From positions 1 to 50,394 of the forward strand of contig JAUNSH010000017.1 in assembly GCA_030539285.1 (NCBI GenBank): DNA of 50,394 nucleotides, read 5' to 3'. Shown piece after piece: positions 7,621 to 16,574 of this stretch (its first letter is position 1; each line of letters starts with the position of its first letter). The position numbers and the translations under genes are program-made. This DNA comes from Eubacteriales bacterium (GTDB taxonomy: Bacteria; Bacillota; Clostridia; Oscillospirales; Oscillospiraceae). Below the pieces are notes generated by a model, which had not been told where the DNA came from, ran no database searches, and saw only the letters and a program-made list of their open reading frames with translations.

Positions 7621-7693
7621 TTCAAAAATGAACAATTCGCTCTTGACATTTATATCCGTCGGTGGTATACTTCCAAAGGTTCAAAAACGAACA
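7619..7693 (+). promoter_or_regulatory. Promoter and paired operators of the MarR operon
   Basis: TTGACA (7643-7648), a 17-nt spacer and TATACT (7666-7671) form a near-ideal sigma-A promoter. It is bracketed by two related palindromes: TGTTCAAAAATGAACA (7619-7634) and GGTTCAAAAACGAACA (7678-7693). The second covers the expected transcription start, a classic site for MarR autorepression. Confidence 0.82.
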
Positions 7694-7709
7694 TTACGGA
7701 GGATTCCAA

Positions 7710-8138
7710 ATGGAGCTGTCCAACTACTTTGACGCCATGAACAGGGCAAAAAAGGAATACGTCCGCTGTCTGGAACCAGTGTGCAGGCAGTACCAACTGA
7801 CCCAGAACGAACTGACGGTGCTGCTGTTTCTGCACAACAACCCCGGCCTTGACCGGGCAGCGGATATCGTCTCCTGCCGGGGCATCGCCAAATCCCATGT
7901 GTCGCTGGCGGTTTCCAATCTGGAAGCCCGAGGCATTCTGGCCCGATGCCTCGCGCCTGCCGACCGCCGGGCCTGCCATCTGGCCCTGACCAAAAAGGGC
8001 ATGGAGATCGCGGATGCCGGGGCAGAACGCCAGCGGCAGTTCTTCGAGGCCCTGTACACTGGGGTTACCCCGGAGGAACGGGAGCTGATGCGCTCCATCA
8101 CCCAAAAAATCATGGACAATGTTGCGTCCTTTGCGTGA
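7710..8138 (+). CDS. MarR-family transcriptional regulator
   Basis: 142 aa; the ATG at 7710 has GGAGG 6 nt upstream and the earlier in-frame start lies inside the promoter. It has the winged-helix core (LTQNELTVLLFLHNN, RGIAKSHVSLAVSNLEARGIL recognition helix, CLAPADRRACHLALTKKG wing) and a C-terminal dimer helix. It likely represses its own operon through the two GTTC/GAAC palindromes around its promoter and is released by a small ligand. It is followed by a TSUP exporter and a MATE pump, so the signal may be a toxic or sulfur-containing compound (inference). Confidence 0.88.
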   Translation: MELSNYFDAMNRAKKEYVRCLEPVCRQYQLTQNELTVLLFLHNNPGLDRAADIVSCRGIAKSHVSLAVSNLEARGILARCLAPADRRACHLALTKKGMEIADAGAERQRQFFEALYTGVTPEERELMRSITQKIMDNVASFA

Positions 8139-8155
8139 ACTCAGGAGGTTTTTTC

Positions 8156-8935
8156 ATGCAGTCGATCCTAATCACCATTCTTGTCTGTTTCTTCGCCGGA
8201 ATGGGCGCGGGCCTCGGCACCGGCTTCGCTGGCATGAGCGCCGCGGCGGTCATCACCCCGGTGCTGGTAACATTCCTCAAAATGGATGCCTATCAGGCCG
8301 TGGGCATCGCCCTGGCCTCTGACGTGCTGGCCAGCGCCATCAGCGCTTATGAATACGGCAAAAACAAAAATCTGGACATCCGCAACGGTCTTGTCATGAT
8401 GATCTCCGTACTGATATTCACCATGGTGGGCAGCTGGGTATCCAGCTTGCTGGACAATCAGGTCATGGGCGGCGCGTCGGTGTTCATGACCATGCTGCTG
8501 GGCATGAAATTCATCGTCCGGCCCGTCATGACCACCAAGGAATCCATGCAGGCCGTCAGCGCCCAAAAGCGGGCCATTCAGTCGATCGTCTGCGGTGTCC
8601 TCATCGGCTTCATCTGCGGCTTCATCGGCGCGGGCGGCGGCATGATGATGCTGCTGATCCTCACCAGCGTACTGGGCTACGAGCTGAAAACCGCCGTAGG
8701 AACCAGCGTGTTCATCATGGCCTTCACCGCCTTTACTGGCTCCATGAGCCACTTCGCCATCGGCGGCGTGCCGGACTGGACGGTGCTGGCACTGTGCGTC
8801 GTATTCACCCTGCTGTGGGCCAGAGTCGCCGCGATTTTCGCCAACAAGGCCGATCCCAAGACCCTGAACCGGGCCACCGGCGTGGTACTGGTGATGCTGG
8901 GCGTCATCGTACTGGGATTCCAAACGCTGACATAA
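8156..8935 (+). CDS. TauE/SafE (TSUP) family anion exporter
   Basis: 259 aa from the ATG at 8156 (AGGAGG 9 nt upstream). It has eight or so hydrophobic helices arranged as two halves. The glycine-rich motifs GLGTGFAGMSAAAVITPVL (N half) and GFIGAGGGMMMLLILTSVLG (C half) mark the TSUP repeats. Members move sulfite, sulfoacetate, taurine-derived or other small organic anions. The substrate cannot be told from sequence. It is the second gene of the MarR operon, so it is probably induced when the MarR ligand is present. Confidence 0.85.
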   Translation: MQSILITILVCFFAGMGAGLGTGFAGMSAAAVITPVLVTFLKMDAYQAVGIALASDVLASAISAYEYGKNKNLDIRNGLVMMISVLIFTMVGSWVSSLLDNQVMGGASVFMTMLLGMKFIVRPVMTTKESMQAVSAQKRAIQSIVCGVLIGFICGFIGAGGGMMMLLILTSVLGYELKTAVGTSVFIMAFTAFTGSMSHFAIGGVPDWTVLALCVVFTLLWARVAAIFANKADPKTLNRATGVVLVMLGVIVLGFQTLT

Positions 8936-8953
8936 GTGAGGACGGAATTCTCT

Positions 8954-10321
8954 ATGGCTGATACAGAGAAAAAAGACATGGGCACCGGATCCGTAAAAAA
9001 ATGGATGCTGGAACTGGCGGTGCCCGCGGTGGTGGCCCAGGTCATCAACCTGCTCTACAACATCGTTGACCGCATTTACTTGGGACACATCCCCGGCATC
9101 GGCGGGCTGGCACTGACCGGCGTGGGCCTGTTCACTCCTATTTTGATGCTGATCACTGCCTTTGCCATGCTGGCGGGTGCCGGCGGCGCGCCCCGGGCAG
9201 CCATCGCTATGGGCCAGGGAAACCGGGAAAGGGCGGAGAGAATCATGGGCAACTGCTTCGCGGTGCTGATGATCCTCGCTGTAATCCTCACCGCGGTGTT
9301 CTTAAAATTCTGCCCCAGCCTGATCCGGCTCTTCGGCGGCAGCGACGCGACCCTCCCCTACGCGCTGGAATATGCCAACATTTATATTATCGGAAGCGTG
9401 TTCGTCCTCACCGTCATGGGCATGAACCCCTTCATCACCACCCAAGGTTTCTCCAAAATCAGTATGCTCACCACCGTCATCGGCGCGGTCATCAACATCG
9501 TCCTTGACCCCATTCTGATTTTTGGGCTGAACATGGGCGTTTCCGGGGCGGCGCTGGCAACGGTGCTGTCTCAGGCAGTCAGCGCTATCTGGATCCTCTG
9601 CTTCCTGCTGGGAAAGAAAACCAATCTGAAGCTCCGGCTCGCCAACATGAAGCTGGTGCCCTCCGTCATCGGCCCCTGTCTGGCCCTGGGCGTGTCCAGC
9701 TTTGTCATGGTATCCACAGAGAGCATTCTGTCCATCAGCTTCACTTCCTCTCTGGCACGGTTCGGCGGAGACGTGGCGGTGGGTGCAATGACAGTGCTGA
9801 CTTCCATCAACCAGCTGGTCACCATGCCCCTGAACGGCATCTGCCAGGGCGGCCAGCCCCTCATGAGCTTCAACTACGGTGCCAAAAAGCTGGACCGGGT
9901 GAAAGAAGCCTTCTATTGCCAGTTCACGGTCTGCGTGACCTACACCGCCGCGTTCTGGCTGCTGCTGATGGTGGTGCCCCGGATGTTCGCAGGTATCTTC
10001 ACCTCGGACACCGCGCTGGTGGACTATGCCGCCTGGGCTATGCGCATCTACTTTGCCGGCATCTTCTCCGTGGGCTTCCAGATCAGCTGCCAGCAGGCCT
10101 TCATGGCCCTGGGCCAGGCGAAAAACTGCCTCCTTCTGGCCTGCCTGCGAAAGATCATCCTGCTGATCCCCCTGATCTTCATTCTCCCCCACTTCTTTGC
10201 GAACAAGGCCTTTGCCGTGTTCCTGGCGGAGCCGGTGTCCGATGTGATCGCCGCCGCCGTCACCGTCACCACCTTCTTCCGGTTCTTCACCCGGATGCTG
10301 AAAGCGGGGAAAACAGAATAA
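8954..10321 (+). CDS. MATE-family multidrug/sodium antiporter
   Basis: 455 aa from the ATG at 8954; the upstream GTG at 8936 lacks a ribosome site. It has about twelve transmembrane helices. Family signatures include LAVPAVVAQVINLLYNIVDR, GGGAP-type loop AGAGGAPRAAIAMGQGN, and NGICQGGQPLMSFNYGAKK in the second half. It exports cationic or hydrophobic compounds in exchange for Na+ or H+. It ends the MarR-TSUP-MATE operon, and a terminator follows within 10 nt. Confidence 0.93.
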   Translation: MADTEKKDMGTGSVKKWMLELAVPAVVAQVINLLYNIVDRIYLGHIPGIGGLALTGVGLFTPILMLITAFAMLAGAGGAPRAAIAMGQGNRERAERIMGNCFAVLMILAVILTAVFLKFCPSLIRLFGGSDATLPYALEYANIYIIGSVFVLTVMGMNPFITTQGFSKISMLTTVIGAVINIVLDPILIFGLNMGVSGAALATVLSQAVSAIWILCFLLGKKTNLKLRLANMKLVPSVIGPCLALGVSSFVMVSTESILSISFTSSLARFGGDVAVGAMTVLTSINQLVTMPLNGICQGGQPLMSFNYGAKKLDRVKEAFYCQFTVCVTYTAAFWLLLMVVPRMFAGIFTSDTALVDYAAWAMRIYFAGIFSVGFQISCQQAFMALGQAKNCLLLACLRKIILLIPLIFILPHFFANKAFAVFLAEPVSDVIAAAVTVTTFFRFFTRMLKAGKTE

Positions 10322-10329
10322 ATGAATAT

Positions 10330-10359
10330 GGCTCCCCTGATAGGGGAGCCTTTCTTTTT
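10330..10359 (+). terminator. Terminator after the MATE gene
   Basis: GGCTCCCC / GGGGAGCC hairpin with TGATA loop, then TTTCTTTTT. Confidence 0.88.
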
Positions 10360-10391
10360 CAACTTTTTCTTCGTAATGTTCACCAAATATC

Positions 10392-10420
10392 TTGCATTCT
10401 TTTTGTTGAAGTGCTATAAT
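10392..10420 (+). promoter_or_regulatory. typA promoter
   Basis: TTGCAT (10392-10397), 17-nt spacer, TATAAT (10415-10420) with an upstream TG (extended -10). Confidence 0.75.
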
Positions 10421-10470
10421 GCAAAATCGAGAGTTTATGTCAAGTATCTTCAAAAAGGAGAATAAATTAT

Positions 10471-12306
10471 ATGTTTTCTCAGGACAAAATCCGCAATATT
10501 GCCATTATTGCCCACGTTGACCACGGTAAGACCACGTTGGTGGACGAAATGCTGAAACAGGGCGGCATCTACCGGGAAAATCAGGCCACGGTGGAGCGCG
10601 TCATGGACTCCGGCGATCTGGAGCGGGAGCGGGGCATCACCATTCTGGCCAAGAACACCTCCGTGCATTATAAGGACTACAAGATCAACATTGTGGACAC
10701 CCCGGGCCATGCCGACTTCGGCGGCGAGGTGGAGCGGATCCTGAAAATGGTCAACGGCGTTATCCTGCTGGTGGATGCCGCCGAAGGCCCCATGCCTCAG
10801 ACCCGGTTCGTGCTCCAGAAGGCGCTGGAGCTGGGCCACAAGGTCATTGTTGCCGTCAACAAGATTGACAAGCCCGACGCCCGTATTCATGAAGTCATGG
10901 ACGAGGTGCTGGAGCTGCTGCTGGAGCTGGACGCCACCGACGAGCAGTTCAACTCCCCCACCGTCTTCTGCTCCGGCCGTCAGGGCACCGCTTCCTACGG
11001 CCCCGACGAGGTGGGCACCGACCTGACCCCCCTGTTCGAGACCATCGTTAACTACATTCCCGCCCCCGGCGGCGACGATACCGCGCCTTTGCAGCTGCTG
11101 GTGTCCTCCATCGACTACAACGAATACGTGGGCCGTATCGCTGTGGGCCGTGTGGAGCGGGGCACCATCAAGGTCAATCAGGAGGTCACCATCTGCGACT
11201 TCCACGACCCCGAGGTCAAGCAGAAGGGCAAGGTCGTGGCCCTGTACGAGTTCGACGGCCTGGGCAAGAACCCCATTCCCGAGGCCCACGCCGGTGAGAT
11301 CGTGGCCCTTTCCGGTATGGCGGACATCACCATTGGCCGGACTCTGTGCGCCCCCGACTGTGTGGATCCCCTGCCCTTCGTGAAGATCTCCGACCCCACC
11401 ATCGAAATGACCTTCGCCGTCAACGACTCCCCCTTCGCCGGCAAGGAGGGCAAGTTCGTCACCTCCCGGAACCTGCGGGACCGACTGGAAAAGGAGCTTC
11501 TCAAGGACGTGTCCCTCCACGTCACCGAGCAGGGCACCGACGCCTTCAACGTGGCTGGCCGGGGCGAGATGCACCTGTCCATCCTGATGGAGACCATGCG
11601 CCGGGAGGGCTACGAGTTCTCCGTGTCCACCCCCCGCGTGCTGACCAAGACCATCGACGGCAAGCTCTGTGAGCCTATCGAGCGGATGGTCGCCGACGTG
11701 CCCGAGGAGTGCATGGGCGCGGTCATCGAGAAAATGGGCCGTCGGAAGGCTGACCTGCTGGGCATGACCCCCATGGGCAACCGCTACCGTCTGGAATTCC
11801 TGGTCCCCTCCCGGGGCCTGTTCGGCTACCGCAGTGAGTTCCTTACCGATACCAAGGGCGAGGGCATCATGTCCTCCGTGCTGGATTCCTACGCCCCCAT
11901 GAAGGGCGAGATCGAGCGCCGTCTGGTCGGCTCTCTCATCGCTTTCGAGACTGGCGAGGCCGTGACCTACGGTCTGGGCGCCGCTCAGGAGCGGGGCACC
12001 CTGCTGATCGGCCCCGGCACCCCGGTCTATGCCGGTATGGTGGTGGGCATTTGCAGCCGGAACGAGGACATGACCGTCAACGTCTGCAAGCGCAAGCAGC
12101 TGACCAATATGCGGGCCGCCGGTTCCGACGACGCCATCCGTCTGGTGCCCCCCAAGAATATGTCTCTGGAACAGTGTCTGGAATTTCTGGCAGACGACGA
12201 GCTGCTGGAATGCACCCCCAAGAGCCTGCGTATCCGCAAGCGGGAGCTGGATCACAGCATCCGTATGCGCAACCTCATGAAGAAGCGGGCGCAGGAGCAG
12301 GGCTAA
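10471..12306 (+). CDS. typA: Ribosome-associated translational GTPase TypA/BipA
   Basis: 611 aa, typical length. The GTPase motifs are in order: [10 protein letters not shown] (G1), RGITI (G2), [14 protein letters not shown] (G3), NKIDKPDAR (G4). Domain II, EF-G-like domains III and V, and the TypA-specific C-terminal domain ([21 protein letters not shown]) follow. It binds the ribosome and helps 50S assembly and stress adaptation. It has a clear promoter and an AAAAGGAG site. A CapA-like lipoprotein starts 19 nt after its stop and is probably co-transcribed. Confidence 0.98.
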   Translation: MFSQDKIRNIAIIAHVDHGKTTLVDEMLKQGGIYRENQATVERVMDSGDLERERGITILAKNTSVHYKDYKINIVDTPGHADFGGEVERILKMVNGVILLVDAAEGPMPQTRFVLQKALELGHKVIVAVNKIDKPDARIHEVMDEVLELLLELDATDEQFNSPTVFCSGRQGTASYGPDEVGTDLTPLFETIVNYIPAPGGDDTAPLQLLVSSIDYNEYVGRIAVGRVERGTIKVNQEVTICDFHDPEVKQKGKVVALYEFDGLGKNPIPEAHAGEIVALSGMADITIGRTLCAPDCVDPLPFVKISDPTIEMTFAVNDSPFAGKEGKFVTSRNLRDRLEKELLKDVSLHVTEQGTDAFNVAGRGEMHLSILMETMRREGYEFSVSTPRVLTKTIDGKLCEPIERMVADVPEECMGAVIEKMGRRKADLLGMTPMGNRYRLEFLVPSRGLFGYRSEFLTDTKGEGIMSSVLDSYAPMKGEIERRLVGSLIAFETGEAVTYGLGAAQERGTLLIGPGTPVYAGMVVGICSRNEDMTVNVCKRKQLTNMRAAGSDDAIRLVPPKNMSLEQCLEFLADDELLECTPKSLRIRKRELDHSIRMRNLMKKRAQEQG

Positions 12307-12325
12307 AAGAAGGAGCGATGCCGCC

Positions 12326-13420
12326 GTGGGCGCTGAAAAATCCATTCTGTTCGCCCTTATTTGCGCGCTTTGTCTGACGGGCTGCGGAAAGTCTTTCCCG
12401 GAAGAAACGCATCCAACCACGCAGGCCCCTCTGCCGGTGATGGCAGCGGACACCGCCGCAGAAACCACAGTGTCAACGGAGCCAGAAGAGGAACGGTTCC
12501 TCCTGACCTTCGTTGGGGACTGCACCCTGGGCGCGAATCCAAAAAACACCTACGCCGACGTGGGCTTTCCCCGGGTGGTCGGCGAAGATTACGCCTATCC
12601 CTTCCGCAATGTGGTTTCCTTTTTTGAAGCCGACGACGCCACCTTTGTGAATCTGGAAGGAACGCTCACCGACGTGGGAAACCCGGCGGACAAGACCTAC
12701 ACCTTCCGCGGCTCCTCCGCCTACAGCCACATCCTCACGGACAACTCCGTGGAGGTGGTGACCCTGGCCAATAACCACAGCTTTGATTATGGGCAGGCCG
12801 GGTACGATTCCACCCGGACGGTGCTGGAAGAAGCTGGCATTCCTTATGCCCAGCGGGACAGCGGTGTGCTCATCGCGCTGGGCTGCGGCCTGAAAGTGGG
12901 CCTGTACGGCATGGTCTACTACAAGCTGGACGTTGAAGACATGAAAGCAGAAATCGCTTCTCTGCGGGAACAGGGGGCGGAACTGGTGATCGTGGCGCCC
13001 CATTGGGGCGTGGAGGGCAGCTACCGCCCTACCCAGCTGCAAACCGATGTTGGTCACGCCGCCGTTGACGCGGGGGCGGACATCGTCTGGGGCAGCCATC
13101 CCCATGTGCTCCAGCCCATTGAGGAGTACGGAGATGGGATCATCTACTACTCCATGGGCAACTTCTGCTTCGGCGGAAACAGCAAGCCCGAGGATTTTGA
13201 CACCGTGCTTTTGCAGCAGGAGGTCATCCGGGATCCGGAAGGGCAGATCACTCTGGGAAGTTTGAAAATCGTCCCCTGCTCCATCAGCTCCGTGGAAAGC
13301 GTCAACAACTATCAACCCACCCCCATGGATGTGGATTCGCAAAGATACGCCCGGGTCCTCAGCAAGCTGGACGGCTCCTTTGAAGGCCCCAATCTGAAAA
13401 TCCGCAAAATTGGGAAATAA
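12326..13420 (+). CDS. CapA-like lipoprotein (poly-gamma-glutamate-type metallophosphatase fold)
   Basis: 364 aa, starting at GTG 12326 with AAGGAG 11 nt upstream; the nearby ATG at 12318 is in another frame and stops soon. The N terminus is a lipoprotein signal (LFALICALCLTGC, lipobox Cys20). A Thr/Glu-rich spacer leads to a CapA domain: FVGDCTLG, FVNLEGTLTD, VVTLANNHSFDYG, IVAPHWG and GSHPHVLQPIE, all metal-site loops of this metallophosphatase superfamily. It is anchored outside the membrane. CapA relatives act in surface polymer synthesis; the substrate here is unknown. Confidence 0.88.
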   Translation: MGAEKSILFALICALCLTGCGKSFPEETHPTTQAPLPVMAADTAAETTVSTEPEEERFLLTFVGDCTLGANPKNTYADVGFPRVVGEDYAYPFRNVVSFFEADDATFVNLEGTLTDVGNPADKTYTFRGSSAYSHILTDNSVEVVTLANNHSFDYGQAGYDSTRTVLEEAGIPYAQRDSGVLIALGCGLKVGLYGMVYYKLDVEDMKAEIASLREQGAELVIVAPHWGVEGSYRPTQLQTDVGHAAVDAGADIVWGSHPHVLQPIEEYGDGIIYYSMGNFCFGGNSKPEDFDTVLLQQEVIRDPEGQITLGSLKIVPCSISSVESVNNYQPTPMDVDSQRYARVLSKLDGSFEGPNLKIRKIGK

Positions 13421-13423
13421 ATA

Positions 13424-13477
13424 TTGACCAAACCGCTTTTTTCGGTTATAATGGTCAGGCATGACCATGATGGTCAT
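13424..13477 (+). promoter_or_regulatory. rpmH promoter with phased TGGTCA boxes
   Basis: TTGACC (13424-13429), 17-nt spacer, TATAAT (13447-13452). Directly after it lie three TGGTCA/TGACCA boxes at about 10-nt steps: ATGGTCA (13451), TGACCAT (13462) and ATGGTCA (13470). The last two form the palindrome ATGACCAT-G-ATGGTCAT (13461-13477). They may be an operator or a leader hairpin. Confidence 0.65.
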
Positions 13478-13547
13478 GTGAATTTGTGTTGCTGCGGTCA
13501 ATTTTGACTGTTGAGCATATTGATTTTTGACAGGAGGTGTAAGTGTT

Positions 13548-13682
13548 ATGAAGCGTACCTACCAGCCCAGCCGTCGTCATCGTTCCAAGGTCCACGGTTT
13601 CCGTCAGAGAATGGCTACTTCCAACGGCCGTAAGGTTCTGGCCCGCCGTCGTGCCAAGGGCCGCAAGGTTCTGTCCGCCTGA
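13548..13682 (+). CDS. rpmH: 50S ribosomal protein L34
   Basis: 44 aa, the usual length: starts [19 protein letters not shown] and ends KGRKVLSA. The ATG has an AGGAGG site. It is the first gene of the conserved rpmH-rnpA-yidD-yidC-jag cluster. An in-frame TGA at 13680 ends it. Confidence 0.97.
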   Translation: MKRTYQPSRRHRSKVHGFRQRMATSNGRKVLARRRAKGRKVLSA

Positions 13683-13799
13683 TGCGCCTGTGAAGTGGGT
13701 CGATACCACCCAAACGGAATAGCGCTTGCAGAGCGAAACGGGAGCTACAGCGGGGTGAATGGAGCATTCGCCCCGCTCCCTTTTTACAAGGATGATTTC

Positions 13800-14147
13800 A
13801 TGAAGTATTCAACCAGTCTGAAACTCAATCACATTTTTCGCCGCCTGTACCACACCTCCGGCTTTGCAGACGGGTATCTCGTGCTCTACGCCCGGAAGAA
13901 CCGGACCCCGGAAAACCGGGTGGGCATCACCGTCAGCAAAAAGCTGGGCAAGGCCCATGTGCGCAACCGCACCCGCCGCCGCCTGCGGGAGGTCTACCGG
14001 CTGAACGAGGCGAAATTCCGTCCCGGCTGGGACATTGTAGTGGTTGCCCGGACGAAAGCGGTGGATGCCGAATTTTCCCAGCTGACCAGAAGCTACCTGG
14101 CACTGGCGAAAAAGGCGGGCATCCTCCGGGAAGGCGCGCAGTCATGA
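13800..14147 (+). CDS. rnpA: Ribonuclease P protein component
   Basis: 115 aa from the ATG at 13800 (AAGGA upstream); longer in-frame versions run back through the intergenic DNA. It has the RNR motif [14 protein letters not shown] that binds the RNase P RNA, plus N-terminal FRRLY and [10 protein letters not shown]. It supports removal of tRNA 5' leaders. Its end overlaps the start of yidD by 4 nt (ATGA), so the two are translationally coupled. Confidence 0.95.
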   Translation: MKYSTSLKLNHIFRRLYHTSGFADGYLVLYARKNRTPENRVGITVSKKLGKAHVRNRTRRRLREVYRLNEAKFRPGWDIVVVARTKAVDAEFSQLTRSYLALAKKAGILREGAQS

Positions 14148-14356
14148 AAACGATCCTGTTAGCGCTCATTCGCTTTTATCAGCGCAGTATCTCCCCGTTT
14201 TTTCCGGCACGGTGCCGGTTTCGGCCTACCTGCAGCGCCTACGCCATGGAGGCAATTGGCAAGTACGGGGCATGGAAGGGCGGCATTCTCGCCCTGAAGC
14301 GGTTTTTACGCTGCAATCCCTTCTACAAGGGGGATATCTACGACCCCGTTCCCTGA
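14144..14356 (+). CDS. yidD: Membrane protein insertion efficiency factor YidD
   Basis: 70 aa, the usual short size. It has the signature [21 protein letters not shown] followed by [13 protein letters not shown] and [18 protein letters not shown]. The N-terminal helix is amphipathic and the protein sits on the inner face of the membrane. It overlaps rnpA and is 32 nt ahead of yidC, the insertase it assists. Confidence 0.96.
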   Translation: MKTILLALIRFYQRSISPFFPARCRFRPTCSAYAMEAIGKYGAWKGGILALKRFLRCNPFYKGDIYDPVP

Positions 14357-14388
14357 TTATTTCCCACAATCCTTAAGGAGGAAAGCCA

Positions 14389-15627
14389 ATGATTCTCGCA
14401 TTCAAGCTCAGCGACATCATCACCGTTCCCTTTGGCTGGCTGCTGGCCCTGCTGTACCACACCACCAATAACTACGGTGTCGCTTTGATCATCTTCGCTC
14501 TGGCGGTACAGGCCATCCTGACCCCCATCAATGCCAAGGCGAAAAAGGGCATGATGGGCATGTCCCGTCTGACCCCCCAGGTGCAGGACATCCAGCGCCG
14601 CTACCCCAACGACCCTCAGAAGCAGAATGAGCTGACCCAGAAGCTGTACCAGGATTCCGGCGTGTCCATGACCGGCGGCTGCCTGTGGAGCTTTATCCCC
14701 ATGCTGATCCTGATCCCCCTGTACGCCGTCATCCGGCAGCCCATCACCTACATCCTGATGGAGTCTCAGGAGACTGTCACCGAGATCATCCGGGTTCTGA
14801 AAGAGATCGCTCCCGATATCTTCACCAAGAACAGCTACTACGACGAAATTTCCGCCGCCCAGGCCATTCCCATGTACGCCGAGCAGCTGAAGGCCGCCAT
14901 CCCCGCCATCAAGGATATCACGCTGGCAGGCATTAACTTTAACTTCCTGGGCATCAACCTGGGTGCTGTGCCCCAGTTCAACATCTTCAGCTCCACCTGG
15001 GTCTGGAACTGGGCCCACATCGGTGCTTTCCTGATCCCCTGCCTGTCTGCCGGCTCTCAGGTGCTGCAGATGTGGATCAGCCAGAAGACCAACGACTCCG
15101 TCATCACCAACGAAAAGGGCGTTCAGGACAAGGAGACCGCCAAGAATTCCCAGAACGCTCAGACCAACCAGATGATGATGTGGATGATGCCCCTCATGTC
15201 CCTGTGGATCGGCTTCACCCTGTCCGCGGGCCTGTCCCTGTACTGGTTCATCGGCGGCGTGTTCCGCATGATCACCGACCCCATCATGACCAACCACTAC
15301 CGCAAGATCTATGACGCCGAGGACGCCATTCGGCTCCAGAAGGCCATGGAGGAGGAGCGGATCGAGGCCGAAAAGGAGCGCGTCCGCGCCGAGCGCCGGG
15401 CTGCCAATCCCGACGGCATCACCACCAATACCAGCAAAAAGAAGCTGCTCAAGCAGCAAAAGGATCAGGAGCAGGCCGCTAAGGCTGCCGCCGCCAAGGA
15501 GTATGCTGCCCGGAAGGGAATCGTGGAGGAAGAGGACGCGGAAGACTGCATGTCCGGCATTCCCAGCCGTCCCTACTGCAAGGGCCGCAACTACGACCCC
15601 AACCGCTACAGCGCAACGGAGGAATAA
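14389..15627 (+). CDS. yidC: YidC/Oxa1-family membrane protein insertase
   Basis: 412 aa. Core: first helix (FGWLLALLYHTTNNYGVALIIFALAV), cytoplasmic basic loop (NAKAKKGMMGMSRLTPQVQDIQ), YQDSGVSMTGGCLWSFIPMLILIPLY, and late helices around MMMWMMPLMSLWIGF and GLSLYWFIGGVFRM. There is no signal peptide or lipobox, unlike the SpoIIIJ lipoprotein form. Between the second and third core helices there is an extracellular insert of roughly 90 residues (ESQETVTEIIRV to WVWNWAHIG), larger than in Bacillus. The C-terminal tail is long, charged and Lys/Glu-rich and probably contacts ribosomes. Confidence 0.95.
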   Translation: MILAFKLSDIITVPFGWLLALLYHTTNNYGVALIIFALAVQAILTPINAKAKKGMMGMSRLTPQVQDIQRRYPNDPQKQNELTQKLYQDSGVSMTGGCLWSFIPMLILIPLYAVIRQPITYILMESQETVTEIIRVLKEIAPDIFTKNSYYDEISAAQAIPMYAEQLKAAIPAIKDITLAGINFNFLGINLGAVPQFNIFSSTWVWNWAHIGAFLIPCLSAGSQVLQMWISQKTNDSVITNEKGVQDKETAKNSQNAQTNQMMMWMMPLMSLWIGFTLSAGLSLYWFIGGVFRMITDPIMTNHYRKIYDAEDAIRLQKAMEEERIEAEKERVRAERRAANPDGITTNTSKKKLLKQQKDQEQAAKAAAAKEYAARKGIVEEEDAEDCMSGIPSRPYCKGRNYDPNRYSATEE

Positions 15628-15630
15628 ACC

Positions 15631-16539
15631 ATGGAAAAAACCATCGTATCCACCGGAAAAACCATTGATCTGGCCATTGAGGCCGCTCTGAACCAGCTGG
15701 GTCTGGATCGGGACAGCGTGTCCGTTATGGTCCTGCAGCAGGCCAAGTCCGGCTTTCTGGGCTTCGGTGCCCAGCCTGCCAAGGTCCAGCTGACCTACGA
15801 GGTGCCGGACCCCGTGGTGGAGAAAGCCCCCGAGAAGCCCAAGAGCGCCCTGGGCAGCGCCTCCCGCTCCAAGCCCAAGGCCACTGCCATTCCCGGCGTG
15901 ACCCCGGAGCCTGCTAAGCCCGAGGCCCCCAAGCCCGCCGCTGTCAAGCAGGAAGCGCCTAAGGCCCCCCGGCAGGACAAGCCCAAGGCTCCCCGCCCCG
16001 AGAAAAAAGCAGAAGCCCCCAAGGCCCCCAGAGAGCCGAAGCCCGAAAAGAAGGCAGAGCCTAAGGTCTATGCCCCCGCCGAGACCGGCTCCACCGAGGA
16101 GAAGATCGAACAGTTCATCAAGGGTCTGCTGGAGCACATGGGCTCCAAGGCTGTTCCCCACTGTGAAAAGGTGGACGCCAACACCTACAAGGTGGATCTG
16201 GTGGGCGACGATCTGGGCTACCTGATCGGCCGCCGGGGCGACACCCTGGACGCTATCCAGCACCTGACCAACTACACCATCAACCGCGGCGTGGATGGTC
16301 ACGTCCGGGTGAATGTGGATGCCGAGTGCTACCGGGAAAAGCGGGAGGAAAGCCTGCGCCGCTACGCCCGCAAGAAGGCCCAGCAGGTGCTGAAGGCCCG
16401 CCGCCGCACCACTCTGGAGCCCATGAACGCCTACGAGCGGCACGTGATCCACGCCGCCCTGCAGGACATGGACAACATCACCACCCACTCTACCGGTGTG
16501 GAACCCAACCGCCGGGTCGTCATCGAGTACGTAAGATAA
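15631..16539 (+). CDS. jag: Jag/KhpB RNA-binding protein
   Basis: 302 aa. Jag N-terminal domain at residues 1-55 (EAALNQLGLDRDSVSVMV, SGFLGFGAQPA), then a ~95-residue Pro/Lys/Ala-rich linker, a KH domain (VDLVGDDLGYLIGRRGDTLDA) and a C-terminal R3H domain (RRTTLEPMNAYERHVIHAAL, ending RRVVIEYVR). It is a cytoplasmic RNA-binding regulator linked to cell-wall and division control. It begins 3 nt after the yidC stop. A shared bidirectional terminator follows; mnmE, expected next in many Firmicutes, is absent here. Confidence 0.95.
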   Translation: MEKTIVSTGKTIDLAIEAALNQLGLDRDSVSVMVLQQAKSGFLGFGAQPAKVQLTYEVPDPVVEKAPEKPKSALGSASRSKPKATAIPGVTPEPAKPEAPKPAAVKQEAPKAPRQDKPKAPRPEKKAEAPKAPREPKPEKKAEPKVYAPAETGSTEEKIEQFIKGLLEHMGSKAVPHCEKVDANTYKVDLVGDDLGYLIGRRGDTLDAIQHLTNYTINRGVDGHVRVNVDAECYREKREESLRRYARKKAQQVLKARRRTTLEPMNAYERHVIHAALQDMDNITTHSTGVEPNRRVVIEYVR

Positions 16540-16545
16540 CACATA

Positions 16546-16574
16546 AGCCCCAGCCGAATCGGCTGGGGCTTTCC
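16546..16574. terminator. Bidirectional terminator between jag and mobB
   Basis: AGCCCCAGCC / GGCTGGGGCT hairpin with a 5-nt loop. T-rich DNA follows on the plus side. It separates two convergent operons. Confidence 0.8.

Noticed and set aside
8936-8953. GTG start for the MATE gene
   Set aside because: No ribosome site upstream; the ATG at 8954 gives the usual N terminus.
10450-12549. Long minus-strand frame (699 aa) opposite typA
   Set aside because: It is the antisense of a certain gene, has His/Gly/Val-rich shadow composition and no ribosome site.
13421-13547. Possible replication origin ahead of rpmH
   Set aside because: No dnaA or dnaN and no group of TTATCCACA-like boxes; only a promoter and TGGTCA boxes.
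14338-16542. Long minus-strand frame (734 aa) opposite yidC and jag
   Set aside because: Low-complexity Leu/Gly/His shadow of two well-supported genes.
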